From Mesorhizobium sp. B2-4-15 (GTDB lineage: Bacteria; Pseudomonadota; Alphaproteobacteria; Rhizobiales; Rhizobiaceae), in assembly GCF_006658505.1 (NCBI RefSeq), contig NZ_VFUZ01000003.1, forward strand, positions 1 to 64,000: a stretch of 64,000 nucleotides of DNA. The letters run 5' to 3'. The position numbers and the translations under genes are program-made. Below, piece after piece: positions 7,989-17,321 of the stretch. The notes under the pieces are model-generated. The model did not search any database. It had not been told where the DNA came from and worked only from the letters and a program-made list of their open reading frames with translations. How positions within the stretch are numbered: position 1 is the first letter of the stretch; each line of letters begins with the position of its first letter.

Positions 7989-9916
7989 TCCTCGTCCTCC
8001 GGAATCGCCTGGGGCCAGAACCAGCCGATGAAGGTCACCGCCACCGGCAAGGAGCCCCAAACCACGGCCCACGGCGTATAGATCGAGGCCAGAAAGGCCA
8101 CGCCGACTGCAATCGCGGCGAGAAACGGCCAGATGGAATTGTCGGCCGAGGGCTGGCGGATTTGCGGCACCGCATCGGCGACGGTGCCGACCATCACCTC
8201 GCGTGCGTCGATGCGCAGCCCCTCCGCGACAGGAAGCACCTCGGCATTCTTCCAGAGCGGCTCGCGATGATCGACCACCGGAATGCGCGGGAAATTGTAC
8301 GACGGCGGCGGCGAGGTGGTTGCCCATTCCAGCGTGCTCGCGCCCCAGGGGTTGTCCCCGGCAAGGCGTCCGCGCCTGAGGCTAAGGACGACATTGAGGA
8401 AGAGAACTCCGAACCCGGCAGCCAAGGCGAGGCTGCACAGGCTGACGAAGAGGTTCGTGCCTCCCCAGCCGCTTTCGAGCGGATAGGTGTAGACCCGTCG
8501 CGGCATTCCTTGCAGGCCAAGAATGTGCATGGGAAAGAAAGTGGCATTGAAGCCGATGAAGACCAGCCAGAAGTTCCATTTCCCAAGCTGTTCGCCAAGC
8601 ATGCGCCCGGTGATCTTGGGAAACCAGTAGTAGACCGCGCCGAGCAGCGGAAAGACCGCGCCGCCCATCAGCACATAATGTAAATGGGCGACGACGAAGT
8701 AGGTGTCATGCACCTGCAGATCGAGCGGTACCGACGCGACCATGACGCCGGTCAAGCCGCCGATGACGAAGGTCACGATAAAGCCGAGCACGAACAGGAA
8801 CGGCACTGCCAGGGCCGGTCGTCCGCCCCAAATCGTGGCGATCCAGCAGAAGATCTGGATCCCGCTCGGGATGGCGATCATCATGGACGAAGCGGTGAAG
8901 AAGCTTTCGCCAAGCTGCGGCAGGCCGGTGGCGAACATGTGGTGTACCCACAGGCCGAAAGACAGCAGCCCGATGCCTATGAGCGACAGCACGATGCCCA
9001 GGTAGCCGAATACCGGCCTGCGGACGAAGGCAGGCAGGATAGCCGAAACGAAACCCGTCGCCGGGATAAAGATGATGTAGACTTCCGGATGGCCGAAGAA
9101 CCAGAAGAGGTGCTGCCAAAGAAGCACATCACCTCCGCTTGCCGGGTTGAAGAACTGCGTCCCGACGAGCCGGTCGAGAATGAGCATCGTGCTCGACACC
9201 ATCACCGCCGGCATAGCAAAGAGAATGATGAATGCCATCACCAAAGCCGACCAGACATAGATCGGCATGCGGTCCAGCGTCATGCCCGGTGCTCTTTGCT
9301 TGAAGACGGTGGCGATGATCTCCACGGCGACGGCAAGCGCCGAAACCTCTGTGTAGGTGACCATCTGCGCCCAGAAATCCGGGCGCTTGCCGGTGCCGTA
9401 TTCGGGACCCGCCAACGGTACGTAGGAAAACCACCCGGCATCGGCACCGGTGTTGAAGGCAAACGCCACCCAGATCATCAATCCGCCCGACACATAGACC
9501 CAATAGCTGAAGGCATTGAGGCGCGGAAACGCGACGTTGCGCGAGCCGATCATCAACGGTACCAGGTAGATGGCAAAACCTTCCATCATCGGCACGGCGA
9601 AGAGAAACATCATCGTCGTGCCGTGCATGGTGAAAAGCTGATTGTAGAGATCCGGGCCGACGCGGCCCGCTTCGGGCGAAGCAAGCTGAAAGCGCATCAC
9701 GAGCGCGGAAATCCCGGCCAGCACGAGGAAGAGGAAGGCCGTGACGACGTAGCGGTGGGCGATGCGCTTGTGGTCTACGGTCGCCAGCCAACCATAAAGG
9801 CCATCTGGTGTTTTCCAGGTCTTGGACAGATATCCATGAAGCGTGGCATCGTCGAGGCCGGTATCGCGTATCCCCTTGAGCTTCTCTCCGTCGAGCTCGA
9901 CCTCGGATGCGCTCAT
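7985..9916 (-). CDS. ctaD: Cytochrome c oxidase subunit I (caa3-type)
   Basis: From the ATG at 9916 (GGAGGG ribosome binding site, ATGA overlap with subunit II) the protein has 643 residues. It reduces O2 to water and pumps protons. Ligands are visible: haem a His98 (TMHGTTMMF) and His413, haem a3 His411 in VAHLHY, CuB His276, His325 and His326, and the cross-linking Tyr280 in GHPEVY. Two extra helices near residues 590-635 follow the twelve-helix core. The open frame continues upstream to 10312, but that extension lies in ctaC and is rejected. Confidence 0.95.
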   Translation of the reverse strand: MSASEVELDGEKLKGIRDTGLDDATLHGYLSKTWKTPDGLYGWLATVDHKRIAHRYVVTAFLFLVLAGISALVMRFQLASPEAGRVGPDLYNQLFTMHGTTMMFLFAVPMMEGFAIYLVPLMIGSRNVAFPRLNAFSYWVYVSGGLMIWVAFAFNTGADAGWFSYVPLAGPEYGTGKRPDFWAQMVTYTEVSALAVAVEIIATVFKQRAPGMTLDRMPIYVWSALVMAFIILFAMPAVMVSSTMLILDRLVGTQFFNPASGGDVLLWQHLFWFFGHPEVYIIFIPATGFVSAILPAFVRRPVFGYLGIVLSLIGIGLLSFGLWVHHMFATGLPQLGESFFTASSMMIAIPSGIQIFCWIATIWGGRPALAVPFLFVLGFIVTFVIGGLTGVMVASVPLDLQVHDTYFVVAHLHYVLMGGAVFPLLGAVYYWFPKITGRMLGEQLGKWNFWLVFIGFNATFFPMHILGLQGMPRRVYTYPLESGWGGTNLFVSLCSLALAAGFGVLFLNVVLSLRRGRLAGDNPWGASTLEWATTSPPPSYNFPRIPVVDHREPLWKNAEVLPVAEGLRIDAREVMVGTVADAVPQIRQPSADNSIWPFLAAIAVGVAFLASIYTPWAVVWGSLPVAVTFIGWFWPQAIPEDEE

Positions 9917-10926
9917 TGCAGGCCCTCCAGATAGGCGACCACCGCATTGAGGTCGTCGGCACTGAGAGCGATGCTCGGCATTCTGGCGCCGGGCTTGATC
10001 GACTGCGGGTCGGCGATCCACGCCGCGAGGGCGCCTCGGGTCAGCGGTAAGGTGTCGGCGGCAAGAGAGCCGCGGCTTGCAAGATGCGTCAAATCCGGCC
10101 CGACGGCGCCAGCCGCCGGAGTGCCGCGGATCGTATGACAGAGCGCACATCCGGTTCCGAGGAAAGCTGCTTGCCCGCGGCGGGCTTCGTCCACCTTCGG
10201 CGGCAGGGCGTCGAGCCGCTGCCGTGCGACCCAGGTATCGAAGGCAGAGCGGCTTTCGGCCACGACCGTCATTGCCATGTGCGCATGCTGATAGCCGCAG
10301 AATTCCGCGCATTGGCCACGGTAAGTCCCCGCCTTTTCCACCAGCAGCGTGATCGCGCTCGGCCGACCCGGGATAAGATCGCGTTTTCCAGCGAGGCTTG
10401 GGACCCAGAAGCTGTGGATGACATCGGCGGAGTCGAGTTCGACCCGGATCGGCAGGTCCACAGGCAGATGGATTTCGTTGGCGGTGACAATGTCGGATTG
10501 ACCGTCAAGCTGGTAGCGCGCCTCCCACCACCATTGATGACCGGTGAGATGGATGGTGAACGCCTCTCCGTTGAGCGCGGCGTTGGATTTTCCAGTCAGG
10601 AAGCTGGCGAAAGTCAGTCCGACGAGGACAGCGACAGTCACTGCAACGGCTGTGACGACGACGCGAAAAAAGTTCTGCTCACGTCTCCGATCCATCACAA
10701 GCGGCTCGCCTGCCTGTTGACCCCGCCGACGGTGAAGGACAGCCATCGCCAGAGCCATCACGACAAGGACCCACACCACCACGGAGACGGCCGTGAAAAG
10801 CCAGATCAGCCCGAGGATGGCTCGCGCGCCGCCGCCTTGAGGATGCAATGCCGACTGCCACTGGCTGCACCCTGAAAGCAGGACTGCCAACGCCCCTATC
10901 CCCCCTGCGCAGCGCAGTTTGTCCAT
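9913..10926 (-). CDS. ctaC: Cytochrome c oxidase subunit II with fused cytochrome c domain
   Basis: From the ATG at 10926 the protein has 337 residues; an in-frame GTG at 10962 is the alternative start. It has a lipoprotein-type signal with LLSGC (Cys20), two membrane helices, and a CuA domain with HSFWVP and CAEFCGYQHAHM carrying the two cysteines, the histidine and the methionine. A C-terminal cytochrome c domain carries CALCH and the ligand motif ARMPS. The fused haem c makes this a caa3 oxidase, accepting electrons directly from a cytochrome c. It is the first gene of the ctaC-ctaD-ctaE-cytochrome c operon. Confidence 0.94.
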   Translation of the reverse strand: MDKLRCAGGIGALAVLLSGCSQWQSALHPQGGGARAILGLIWLFTAVSVVVWVLVVMALAMAVLHRRRGQQAGEPLVMDRRREQNFFRVVVTAVAVTVAVLVGLTFASFLTGKSNAALNGEAFTIHLTGHQWWWEARYQLDGQSDIVTANEIHLPVDLPIRVELDSADVIHSFWVPSLAGKRDLIPGRPSAITLLVEKAGTYRGQCAEFCGYQHAHMAMTVVAESRSAFDTWVARQRLDALPPKVDEARRGQAAFLGTGCALCHTIRGTPAAGAVGPDLTHLASRGSLAADTLPLTRGALAAWIADPQSIKPGARMPSIALSADDLNAVVAYLEGLQ

Positions 10927-10962
10927 GTCCGGCACCGCCGCTCCGCGATGGTGATGTGTCAC

Positions 10963-11330
10963 TCTCGATCACTACCCGCGTGACGGGGTCTCTCGAAACG
11001 CATCCACTTCGACAGGACTTCGGAGGCCATCTGGAGATAGCGGATAGAAGACATCGTCAATCAGCCTGAGGAAACACTGCTCGGTGATGCCAGCTGCAAC
11101 GACGGGCCCGAAAATAAGTTCCGGTCGCGTGGTTTGGGCAGGACGCCCCGTTTCTCACAAACGTGCTTCATCACGCCGCGGTGGCAAGGAATTGACTGCA
11201 GGCATCCTCCCGAACGGGGCGCAACGTGGAGGGATGCCGGCTTGGCTTCCTGAGGACTTCACCAATCCGTGAACTGTTGGCGCGGCAACGGAGGTCCTGA
11301 CGCGGGAACCTAGCCGTCAAAGGCAGGTTG
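10963..11330. promoter_or_regulatory. Divergent intergenic region between ctaC and the molybdopterin oxidoreductase
   Basis: The 368-bp stretch separates two genes transcribed away from each other, so it should contain both promoters. I see no convincing FNR-type dyad, terminator or small coding frame. A 62-codon frame at 11084-11272 has no ribosome binding site and an unnatural composition and is not called. Confidence 0.45.
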
Positions 11331-13682
11331 ATGTTCGTCATCAAACAGCCGAGCACCCACATGAAACCCTCCGTCACCGACCACGTCAAAATCAAACGAT
11401 ATAATCACCCAACCGGCGGTTGGGGATCGCTGAAGTCGCTCATACGCAAGGCACGCGGCGAAGGTCTTCTCGTGTCGGGCATCTGGAGCACGCTGATGCG
11501 GCAGAACAAGTCCGACGGTTACATGTGTGTGTCCTGCTCCTGGGCCAAGCCAGCGGAGCCACGGCCTTTCGAGTTCTGCGAGAACGGCGCCAAGGCCACG
11601 CTCTGGGACCAGACCAAACGTCGCTGCGGGCCGGAATTCTTCGCCGTCCACCGGCTGAATGAGCTGCTCGACTGGCCCGATCATGACCTCGAAAAGCAAG
11701 GCCGGCTGCTTGAGCCCATGCGCTACAACCAGGCTACCGACAAATACGAACCTGTGTCATGGGACGCGGCTTTTCATGAGATCGGCAAGGAACTGAGAAA
11801 GCTCGATCCGCAATCCGTCGTCTTCTACACCTCCGGGCGGGCGTCTCTCGAAGCGTCCTTCATGTATCAGCTCTTCGCCCGCATCTATGGTTCGAGCAAC
11901 CTGCCGGATTCGTCGAACATGTGTCACGAATCGACATCCGTGGGCTTGCCCGAGTCCATCGGCTCACCCGTCGGCACCGTGCAGCTGGAAGACTTCGCAC
12001 AATGTGACCTCATGTTCTTCTTCGGGCACAACACGGGGGTCACGGCGCCGCGACTGCTGCATCCGATCGAAGAGGCGCGTCAGCGCGGCATTCCCGTGAT
12101 CACCTTCAATCCCCTCCCCGAGCGCGGTCTCGAGCGATTCAAGAACCCGCAAAGCCCCATCGAAATGCTGTCGCCCGGTCCGGGCACCAAGATGTCGAGC
12201 GAGTTCTTCCAGGTGCGCGGCGGTGGCGATATCGCGGCCATGACCGGAATTGCGAAATCCCTTCTCGCGCTCGATGATGCTGCCGTGCAAAACGGCGGCC
12301 AGCGCGTTCTCGATACGGGCTTCATCGCGGAACACACGTCCGGCTTCGAAGAATTCGAAGCCTATCTGCGGCGCACGCCATGGGACAAGATCGTTGCACG
12401 TTCGGGCATCGCGCGCGCGGATCTGGAACGTGTCGCAAAGATCTACAGCGAGGCTTCCGCGGTGATCGGCAATTACGGCATGGGCCTGACGCAGCATCGG
12501 CACGGCACCGAAAACGTCCACATGCTGTGCAACCTGTTGCTGATGCGCGGCAATGTCGGCAAACCGGGCGCCGGCGTTTCGCCGCTGCGTGGTCATTCCA
12601 ATGTGCAAGGCCAGCGCACGGTGGGCATTTCCGAAAAGCCCGAGCTGGTGCCGCTCGACAAGTTCGCCGAATTCTACCAATTCGAGCCACCCCGAGAAAA
12701 GGGCCGCGATACGGTGGAGACCTGCGAAGGCGTCATCGACGGATCCGTAAAGGCCTTCATCGGCCTCGGCGGCAATTTCGTGCGCGCGGTTCCGGAGACT
12801 GGTCTCATCGAGGAGGCGTGGCGGCGTCTGCGACTGCACGTACAGATCGCCACCAAGCTCAACCGCAGTCATCTCATCCCCGGAGCGGTCACCTATCTGC
12901 TTCCGTGCTTGTCACGGATCGAGAGGGACAGCCAGGCGGGCGGCGAGCAACATGTCTCGATGGAGGACTCGACGGCCTGCATTCACGGTTCGTTCGGCTA
13001 CCGGCCGCCGGCGGGTCCCAATCTGCTTTCCGAGCCAAGGATCGTCGCCGAACTCGCCAAGGCCACGGTGGGCGGCAAAAGCGCTGTCCCGTGGGACGAA
13101 TGGGTCGGCGACTACAGCCTTATCAGGAATGAGATCGAGCGTTGCTATCCGGACCACTTCAAGGACTTCAACAAACGTTTTCTGGCGCCGGGAGGGTTCC
13201 ACCGCGACATCAAGGCGTCGAAGCGGGTATGGCAGACGCCCAACAAGAAAGCCAACTTCAAGGCGCCGAGCATGTTGGAGACCGATCCGGACATCGACGT
13301 CTCTCAGTCTGATGTGCTGACGCTCATTACGATCCGTTCAAACGATCAGTTCAACACCACGATTTACGGCTATCGCGACCGATTGCGCGGCATCAATGGA
13401 ACCCGCATGGTTCTGCTGATGAACAAACGCGATATGCAACGGCTTGGGGTCTCGGACGGGGACGAGATCGATCTGCAATCGGCAGCCGAGGACGGGGTCG
13501 AGCGACGTGTCCGGGGCCTGAGGGTCACGCCTTACGCGATCCCTCCTGGTAATTGCGCAGGCTACTACCCGGAGCTCAATCCTCTGATTCCCCTGTGGCA
13601 TCGGGCGGAGAAGGCGCATGTGCCCGCGGCCAAATCGGTGCCGGTAAGGTTGGTTCCTGTCTCCGGTCAGGCGTCGAAATAA
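11331..13682 (+). CDS. FdhF/YdeP-family molybdopterin oxidoreductase
   Basis: The 783-residue soluble protein belongs to the FdhF/YdeP branch of the bis-MGD molybdoenzymes, related to the formate dehydrogenase alpha subunit. Visible marks are the early GGWGSLKSLI segment, a CVSCSWAKP motif near residue 65, the active-site-like SSNMCHESTSVG near 195, GNYGMGLTQHRHGTENV near 385 and LLMRGNVGKPGAG near 405. The electron-entry cluster motif of full formate dehydrogenases is reduced to CxxC, as usual in YdeP-type proteins. YdeP is linked to acid resistance in E. coli, but substrates are unknown. The ATG at 11331 is preceded by AGGCAGG; a TTG at 11328 is also possible. Confidence 0.88.
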   Translation: MFVIKQPSTHMKPSVTDHVKIKRYNHPTGGWGSLKSLIRKARGEGLLVSGIWSTLMRQNKSDGYMCVSCSWAKPAEPRPFEFCENGAKATLWDQTKRRCGPEFFAVHRLNELLDWPDHDLEKQGRLLEPMRYNQATDKYEPVSWDAAFHEIGKELRKLDPQSVVFYTSGRASLEASFMYQLFARIYGSSNLPDSSNMCHESTSVGLPESIGSPVGTVQLEDFAQCDLMFFFGHNTGVTAPRLLHPIEEARQRGIPVITFNPLPERGLERFKNPQSPIEMLSPGPGTKMSSEFFQVRGGGDIAAMTGIAKSLLALDDAAVQNGGQRVLDTGFIAEHTSGFEEFEAYLRRTPWDKIVARSGIARADLERVAKIYSEASAVIGNYGMGLTQHRHGTENVHMLCNLLLMRGNVGKPGAGVSPLRGHSNVQGQRTVGISEKPELVPLDKFAEFYQFEPPREKGRDTVETCEGVIDGSVKAFIGLGGNFVRAVPETGLIEEAWRRLRLHVQIATKLNRSHLIPGAVTYLLPCLSRIERDSQAGGEQHVSMEDSTACIHGSFGYRPPAGPNLLSEPRIVAELAKATVGGKSAVPWDEWVGDYSLIRNEIERCYPDHFKDFNKRFLAPGGFHRDIKASKRVWQTPNKKANFKAPSMLETDPDIDVSQSDVLTLITIRSNDQFNTTIYGYRDRLRGINGTRMVLLMNKRDMQRLGVSDGDEIDLQSAAEDGVERRVRGLRVTPYAIPPGNCAGYYPELNPLIPLWHRAEKAHVPAAKSVPVRLVPVSGQASK

Positions 13683-13701
13683 AGAGCTTCGCGAGCTCTT
13701 C
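13683..13701 (+). terminator. Hairpin just after the molybdopterin oxidoreductase gene
   Basis: AAGAGCT and AGCTCTT form a 7-bp stem with a 5-base loop directly after the stop codon. No T-run follows, so if it terminates transcription it does so weakly. Confidence 0.35.
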
Positions 13702-13806
13702 CGCTCGTCACATCGATCCTGGGCACGCATCCACGCTCGAGCCGGCTGTGCAGCATTGCCGTCGGCTGGCGGGGCGAGCCAAGGCTCAGACCAGGCGCAT
13801 AGTCGA

Positions 13807-14832
13807 ATGTTTACCATGAGGGTTGCTCGCAAGACGGGTTCAGTCACAGGGATGCTTTTGGGCAGAGATCGACCGAAACTCGCGCCAGTGCTGGTGGCCG
13901 CGGCGTTCGCGGCGCTGGCTGGATATAATCATGCCCGCGCCAATCGGGCGCTTACCAGCCGAGCCCACGGACATGTGATGGAGATCGATGGTGCACGCCT
14001 GCATTTTTTGGAAGCCGGCACCGGCGTGCCGTTGCTTCTGCTGCATGGCAACGGGTCGATAGCGGAGGATTTCACGTCGAGCGGCATCTTCGAGAAGGCG
14101 GCAAAGACCTACCGGGTGCTGGCATTCGATCGTCCGGGGTTTGGCAGAAGCTCACGCTCGCGGGGCCGGCGCTGGTCGGCTTGCGATCAGGCCGACCTCA
14201 TACATGCCGCCGCCGCCAAGCTTGGCATCGAGGAATATCTGGTGCTCGGGCATTCCTGGGGAGCATGGATCGCAATCGAACTGGCGCGCAGGCATTCCGC
14301 ATCGGTCGCCGGCATCATTCTGGTGTCCGGCTACTACTACCCGCAGCCACGGCTGGATCTTGCACTGGCCGCACTCCCGGCCCTGCCGTTGGTCGGCACC
14401 GCGTTTCGGCACACGCTGCTGCCATTGCTTGTGAGATCGGCCTGGCCTTGGGCGATGAAGGAGATCTTCCTCCCGGCGATGGTCGCCAGCGAGTTTGCCG
14501 CACTCGCCAAAGAAGTCGCCAGCCGCCCTTCACAGCTACGCGCAGTCTGTTCGGAGACGGCTTTCATGTTGGCCGCGGCCCTGTTTACAAAAGCCAGCTA
14601 TGAGGACATTGCCGTTCCCACCGGGATCGTGGCGGGCGCGGCTGACCGGCTGTTCGATGCGGAACGAAATGCGCGACAACTGCACGCGGAGATCGGCGGC
14701 TCTCTCCTCGATATCGTTCCGGGCGCCGGCCACATGGTTCATCAAAGTGCGCCGCGGTCAGTCCTCGCCATGGTCGACAGGGTTGCGCAAATGCATTCCA
14801 GGTCGCTACCAGGTCCCTCCTGCAAGGCTTGA
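13807..14832 (+). CDS. Alpha/beta-fold hydrolase with N-terminal membrane segment
   Basis: Taking the ATG at 13807 gives 341 residues. A short hydrophobic segment (LAPVLVAAAFAALAGY, near residue 30) suggests an anchored or exported protein. The alpha/beta hydrolase core shows the HG oxyanion motif in LLLLHGNGS, the nucleophile in GHSWGAW (Ser150), an acid in AGAADRLF (Asp280) and the catalytic His309 in GAGHMVHQ. Candidate activities include esterase, epoxide hydrolase-like or haloalkane dehalogenase-like reactions, and the sequence does not decide between them. ATG codons at 13816 and further upstream starts are alternatives. Confidence 0.8.
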   Translation: MFTMRVARKTGSVTGMLLGRDRPKLAPVLVAAAFAALAGYNHARANRALTSRAHGHVMEIDGARLHFLEAGTGVPLLLLHGNGSIAEDFTSSGIFEKAAKTYRVLAFDRPGFGRSSRSRGRRWSACDQADLIHAAAAKLGIEEYLVLGHSWGAWIAIELARRHSASVAGIILVSGYYYPQPRLDLALAALPALPLVGTAFRHTLLPLLVRSAWPWAMKEIFLPAMVASEFAALAKEVASRPSQLRAVCSETAFMLAAALFTKASYEDIAVPTGIVAGAADRLFDAERNARQLHAEIGGSLLDIVPGAGHMVHQSAPRSVLAMVDRVAQMHSRSLPGPSCKA

Positions 14833-14983
14833 GCAGGCGACGAGATCGGGCCCGGGCCGGCGGCATCGGGCGCGGTGCCGTCCAGATGGTCCGAACCTGG
14901 GGAACCGACGGAACCGTCGATGGAACCTAAGCTGGCGCCAGACGTATCAAGCGGGGGGCGACAACGTCGCCGGGGGTGGCACC

Positions 14984-15514
14984 ATGACCGCTCGACACTT
15001 TGCCGACATGCAGCCGATCCTTCACCACAACATACAGGCCTTGGTCGACCACAGGCAGCAACAGGAGGAGCATCGCGGAATCCAGATGCGGATTGCTGGC
15101 GCCATTTCGCGTTTCGCGGGAAGCATGACCTTTGTGTATTTGCATCTTGCGGCGCTGGTTGGCTGGATCCTCGCGAACGTGGGAGCAATCCCAGGCATCC
15201 CGGCTTGGGACCCGACTTTCGTGATCCTGGCCATGGTCGCGTCAGTCGAGGCGATTTTCCTGTCCACTTTTGTGCTGATCAATCAGAACAGGATGACTGA
15301 ACAGAGCGAACGCCGAGCCGAACTGGACCTGCAGATCAGCCTTCTAAACGAACATGAAACCACGCGGCTGATTGAAATGGTGGCTGCTTTGACGGCGCGC
15401 TTGAACGTCGCGACGCCGGCCGACGAGGAGCTGCCGCAACTGGCCGAGAACGTCGATCCGCGAAAGGTAATGACCCAAATCCAGGAAGCCTCTCGAGGTC
15501 GGCAGAAACCTTGA
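14984..15514 (+). CDS. DUF1003 membrane protein
   Basis: The ATG at 14984 is preceded by a G-rich ribosome binding site (GGGGGTGG) and gives 176 residues. The protein has two membrane helices, FVYLHLAALVGWILANVG and FVILAMVASVEAIFLSTFVL, separated by a short PGIPAWDP loop. A cytoplasmic helical tail with NQNRMTEQSERRAELDLQIS follows; all of these are hallmarks of DUF1003. Function is unknown across the family. The frame is open well upstream but overlaps the hydrolase gene there, so the internal ATG is preferred. Confidence 0.85.
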   Translation: MTARHFADMQPILHHNIQALVDHRQQQEEHRGIQMRIAGAISRFAGSMTFVYLHLAALVGWILANVGAIPGIPAWDPTFVILAMVASVEAIFLSTFVLINQNRMTEQSERRAELDLQISLLNEHETTRLIEMVAALTARLNVATPADEELPQLAENVDPRKVMTQIQEASRGRQKP

Positions 15515-15885
15515 ACAAATGTTTCGCATCCAAGCAGTCCAGCGAGGCACGCTGCTGAAGGACAGCTGGAACTTTCATTCATCAGAACCAGCGCTCATTT
15601 CAATCTTCTTTTTTAGCGCCTGAGCCCCGCCTCCGCGCCGTGCTTGCGAAGAAGCGTGCTTCGGGTCAATCGAATAAATCGATACCTGCGCAACCAGCCG
15701 AGCGGCAACGACAGCTGCGCACCGGGGCGTCCGGGAGGTCAGCGTGTCCCGGCCGTTCGGCAGTCCTGCCAAATGTCCGTCTGTCTTGACACCTGAAAGG
15801 CCCGAACACATATCGTTTTCCGGGTGCGGAGCCAGCCGGCCTGCACCACCCCGAAACTCAAAATTCGTTCAACTTGGAGGATCTG
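15515..15885. other. Intergenic stretch before the DUF982 pair
   Basis: No coding frame here has a credible start and composition. A leftward 78-codon frame (15575-15811) was considered and not called. The right half contains the candidate promoter listed separately. Confidence 0.4.
15786..15814 (+). promoter_or_regulatory. Candidate housekeeping promoter for the DUF982 pair
   Basis: A perfect TTGACA is followed after 17 bases by CATATC, close to the alphaproteobacterial -10 element. It lies about 70 bp upstream of the first DUF982 start and points the same way. Confidence 0.4.
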
Positions 15886-16185
15886 ATGAACGATCGGATG
15901 TTCGATAGCCCCGTATTCGTGAAGGGCGGGGAAAACATCATCCAGGAGATTGCGTGCCTCGAAGACGCCCTGGAGTTTATGTACGAGTGGCCGAAGAATA
16001 GACGCGGCCCGATTTACGACACGGCGCTTCGCGCCTGCCAGCGAGCCTTTGATCGGGACTATCCGCTGTCTGCCGCGCGCAACGCTTTCGCGGGTTTTGC
16101 CAAGTCGGCCAAAATTATCGAAGAGGTCAGCGCGCCGCTGGCGTGGATGACGGGCAAGGCCAGCCAAGGCGGCGTGGCGGCTTAG
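15886..16185 (+). CDS. DUF982 protein
   Basis: The ATG at 15886 has an ideal GGAGG site five bases upstream and gives 99 residues. The sequence pattern, with VFVKGGENIIQEIACLEDALEF near the start and ACQRAFDRDYPLSAARNAF in the second half, matches DUF982, a small family of unknown function largely restricted to Rhizobiales. It is soluble with no signal peptide. A second DUF982 gene follows 21 bp downstream, so the two are co-transcribed tandem paralogs. Confidence 0.8.
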   Translation: MNDRMFDSPVFVKGGENIIQEIACLEDALEFMYEWPKNRRGPIYDTALRACQRAFDRDYPLSAARNAFAGFAKSAKIIEEVSAPLAWMTGKASQGGVAA

Positions 16186-16206
16186 CAGTGCTGATGGGAG
16201 GTTACG

Positions 16207-16488
16207 ATGCTTTCGAAGCCTTTCACAAAGCCAATCCGTGTATGGGTTGGTCTCGGCTTTCCTCGTCAACTCAACACCGTTGTCGATGCCTACCAGTTCG
16301 CCATGGACTATTGCGGCAACAGCCCTGAACAGAGAGCTGCAATTCGAGCCTGCAAGGCGGCATTAACCGGTGATATTGATGCGGAGACGGCGCGAGGCGT
16401 TTTCGTGGCGTTTGCCGAGAAAAAAGGCCTGGTGGCCGACGAGTGGGTGCCGCCACTCGTCAACAACGAAAGGCGCAACCACGCCTGA
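16207..16488 (+). CDS. DUF982 protein, tandem paralog
   Basis: The 93-residue protein follows a GGGAGG ribosome binding site and resembles the preceding DUF982 gene: a short N-terminal strand (IRVWVGLGFPRQLNTVVDAY), an alternating helix, then IRACKAALTGDIDAETARGVF. The two copies differ enough to be old duplicates. Function unknown. Confidence 0.78.
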   Translation: MLSKPFTKPIRVWVGLGFPRQLNTVVDAYQFAMDYCGNSPEQRAAIRACKAALTGDIDAETARGVFVAFAEKKGLVADEWVPPLVNNERRNHA

Positions 16489-17077
16489 TAATTGGGGCGG
16501 TCGCTCTCACGCGGCCGCCTCGCCTGCTTCGGGGCACCGCTGCTATTCAAATATGCCGCGCCAGCGAAGTGATGTGTTCAAGCTAGAACTTGGCGGCGAA
16601 AGCTTGGCCAGGACATTCGCCATGGATTGAAACGCGATTTCTGCAATCTCTCGGCGACCGGCGGGCTCGACTGGCAGTCGGCATGACGTCCCTCGTCTGG
16701 CCTCGAACCATCCGCCGATTGTCCGAAGCCGGACATACGCTTGAAGACTGCCGACCGTTGGCCTTTAATCGTATTGGTTTGGGTGCGGGGTATTCTTGAT
16801 GACCAACGCTTTTCACACCATCACGGTTGAAAGAGCGGCCAAGGCCTGTGTTCTTTCCAGAGGAAAGGCGCGCTTCCTCTCCATCGCACTGCCAATGCGC
16901 GCCATCCAAGCGCTGATGCCGATCACGCGTCCCCGGCAGGACACGGGCCAGGAGGGGACTAGTCCTGGCGCGCGCCGAGCGACGCCGTTGCGCGTCTGTT
17001 CGACCTGGAGGTTGTTAGATCCCCAGAAGACTAACCCGCCCAAGCGGATTTGAGGAGAAGAGTGCGAGGAAGCGCAG
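16489..17077. other. Gene-poor stretch between DUF982 and a small basic protein
   Basis: Several frames of 60-110 codons overlap here on both strands, but none has both a ribosome binding site and plausible composition. The frame at 16796-17053 is the least bad. I see no repeat or inverted repeat of note. It may be decayed sequence. Confidence 0.4.
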
Positions 17078-17245
17078 ATGGCAAAGCGCAAGCCAAAGCG
17101 AATCAGGATTCTTTCCCTGCCTTCGCCCGAACTCATCGTCGAAGCCACATATTTTGCTCGAAGGTGTGGGATCACCACCGATGAGGCGTTGGCTCTCATC
17201 GCCCGAGCTAGCAAAGCCGAGAAGATTCGGGAGCCTAAGCGATAA
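17078..17245 (+). CDS. Small basic hypothetical protein, 55 residues
   Basis: An ATG preceded by GAGGA at 8-base spacing opens a 55-codon frame ending in TAA. The N-terminus is very basic (MAKRKPKRIRILSLPSPELI) and the second half is an amphipathic helix pair, ITTDEALALIARASKAEKI. This could be a compact nucleic-acid-binding protein, but I recognise no family. Codon positions 1-3 show the expected GC bias more clearly than in the flanking DNA. Confidence 0.5.
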   Translation: MAKRKPKRIRILSLPSPELIVEATYFARRCGITTDEALALIARASKAEKIREPKR

Positions 17246-17321
17246 TCCTCGGCCCTTGATCAACCTCATCGTTCGCGGAATCGCCAATTTCAATCTCCAG
17301 CGGAATCCTGCGTGCCGGTGC

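Noticed and set aside
9917..10312. N-terminal extension of subunit I by 132 residues
   Set aside because: The extension overlaps the 3' end of ctaC, has shadow-like composition, and the ATG at 9916 has a good ribosome binding site and the usual overlap.
11520..11545. Possible iron-sulfur or selenocysteine site in the molybdopterin enzyme
   Set aside because: Only one CxxC pair is present rather than a full 4Fe-4S motif, and no in-frame TGA interrupts the gene, so no selenocysteine is involved.
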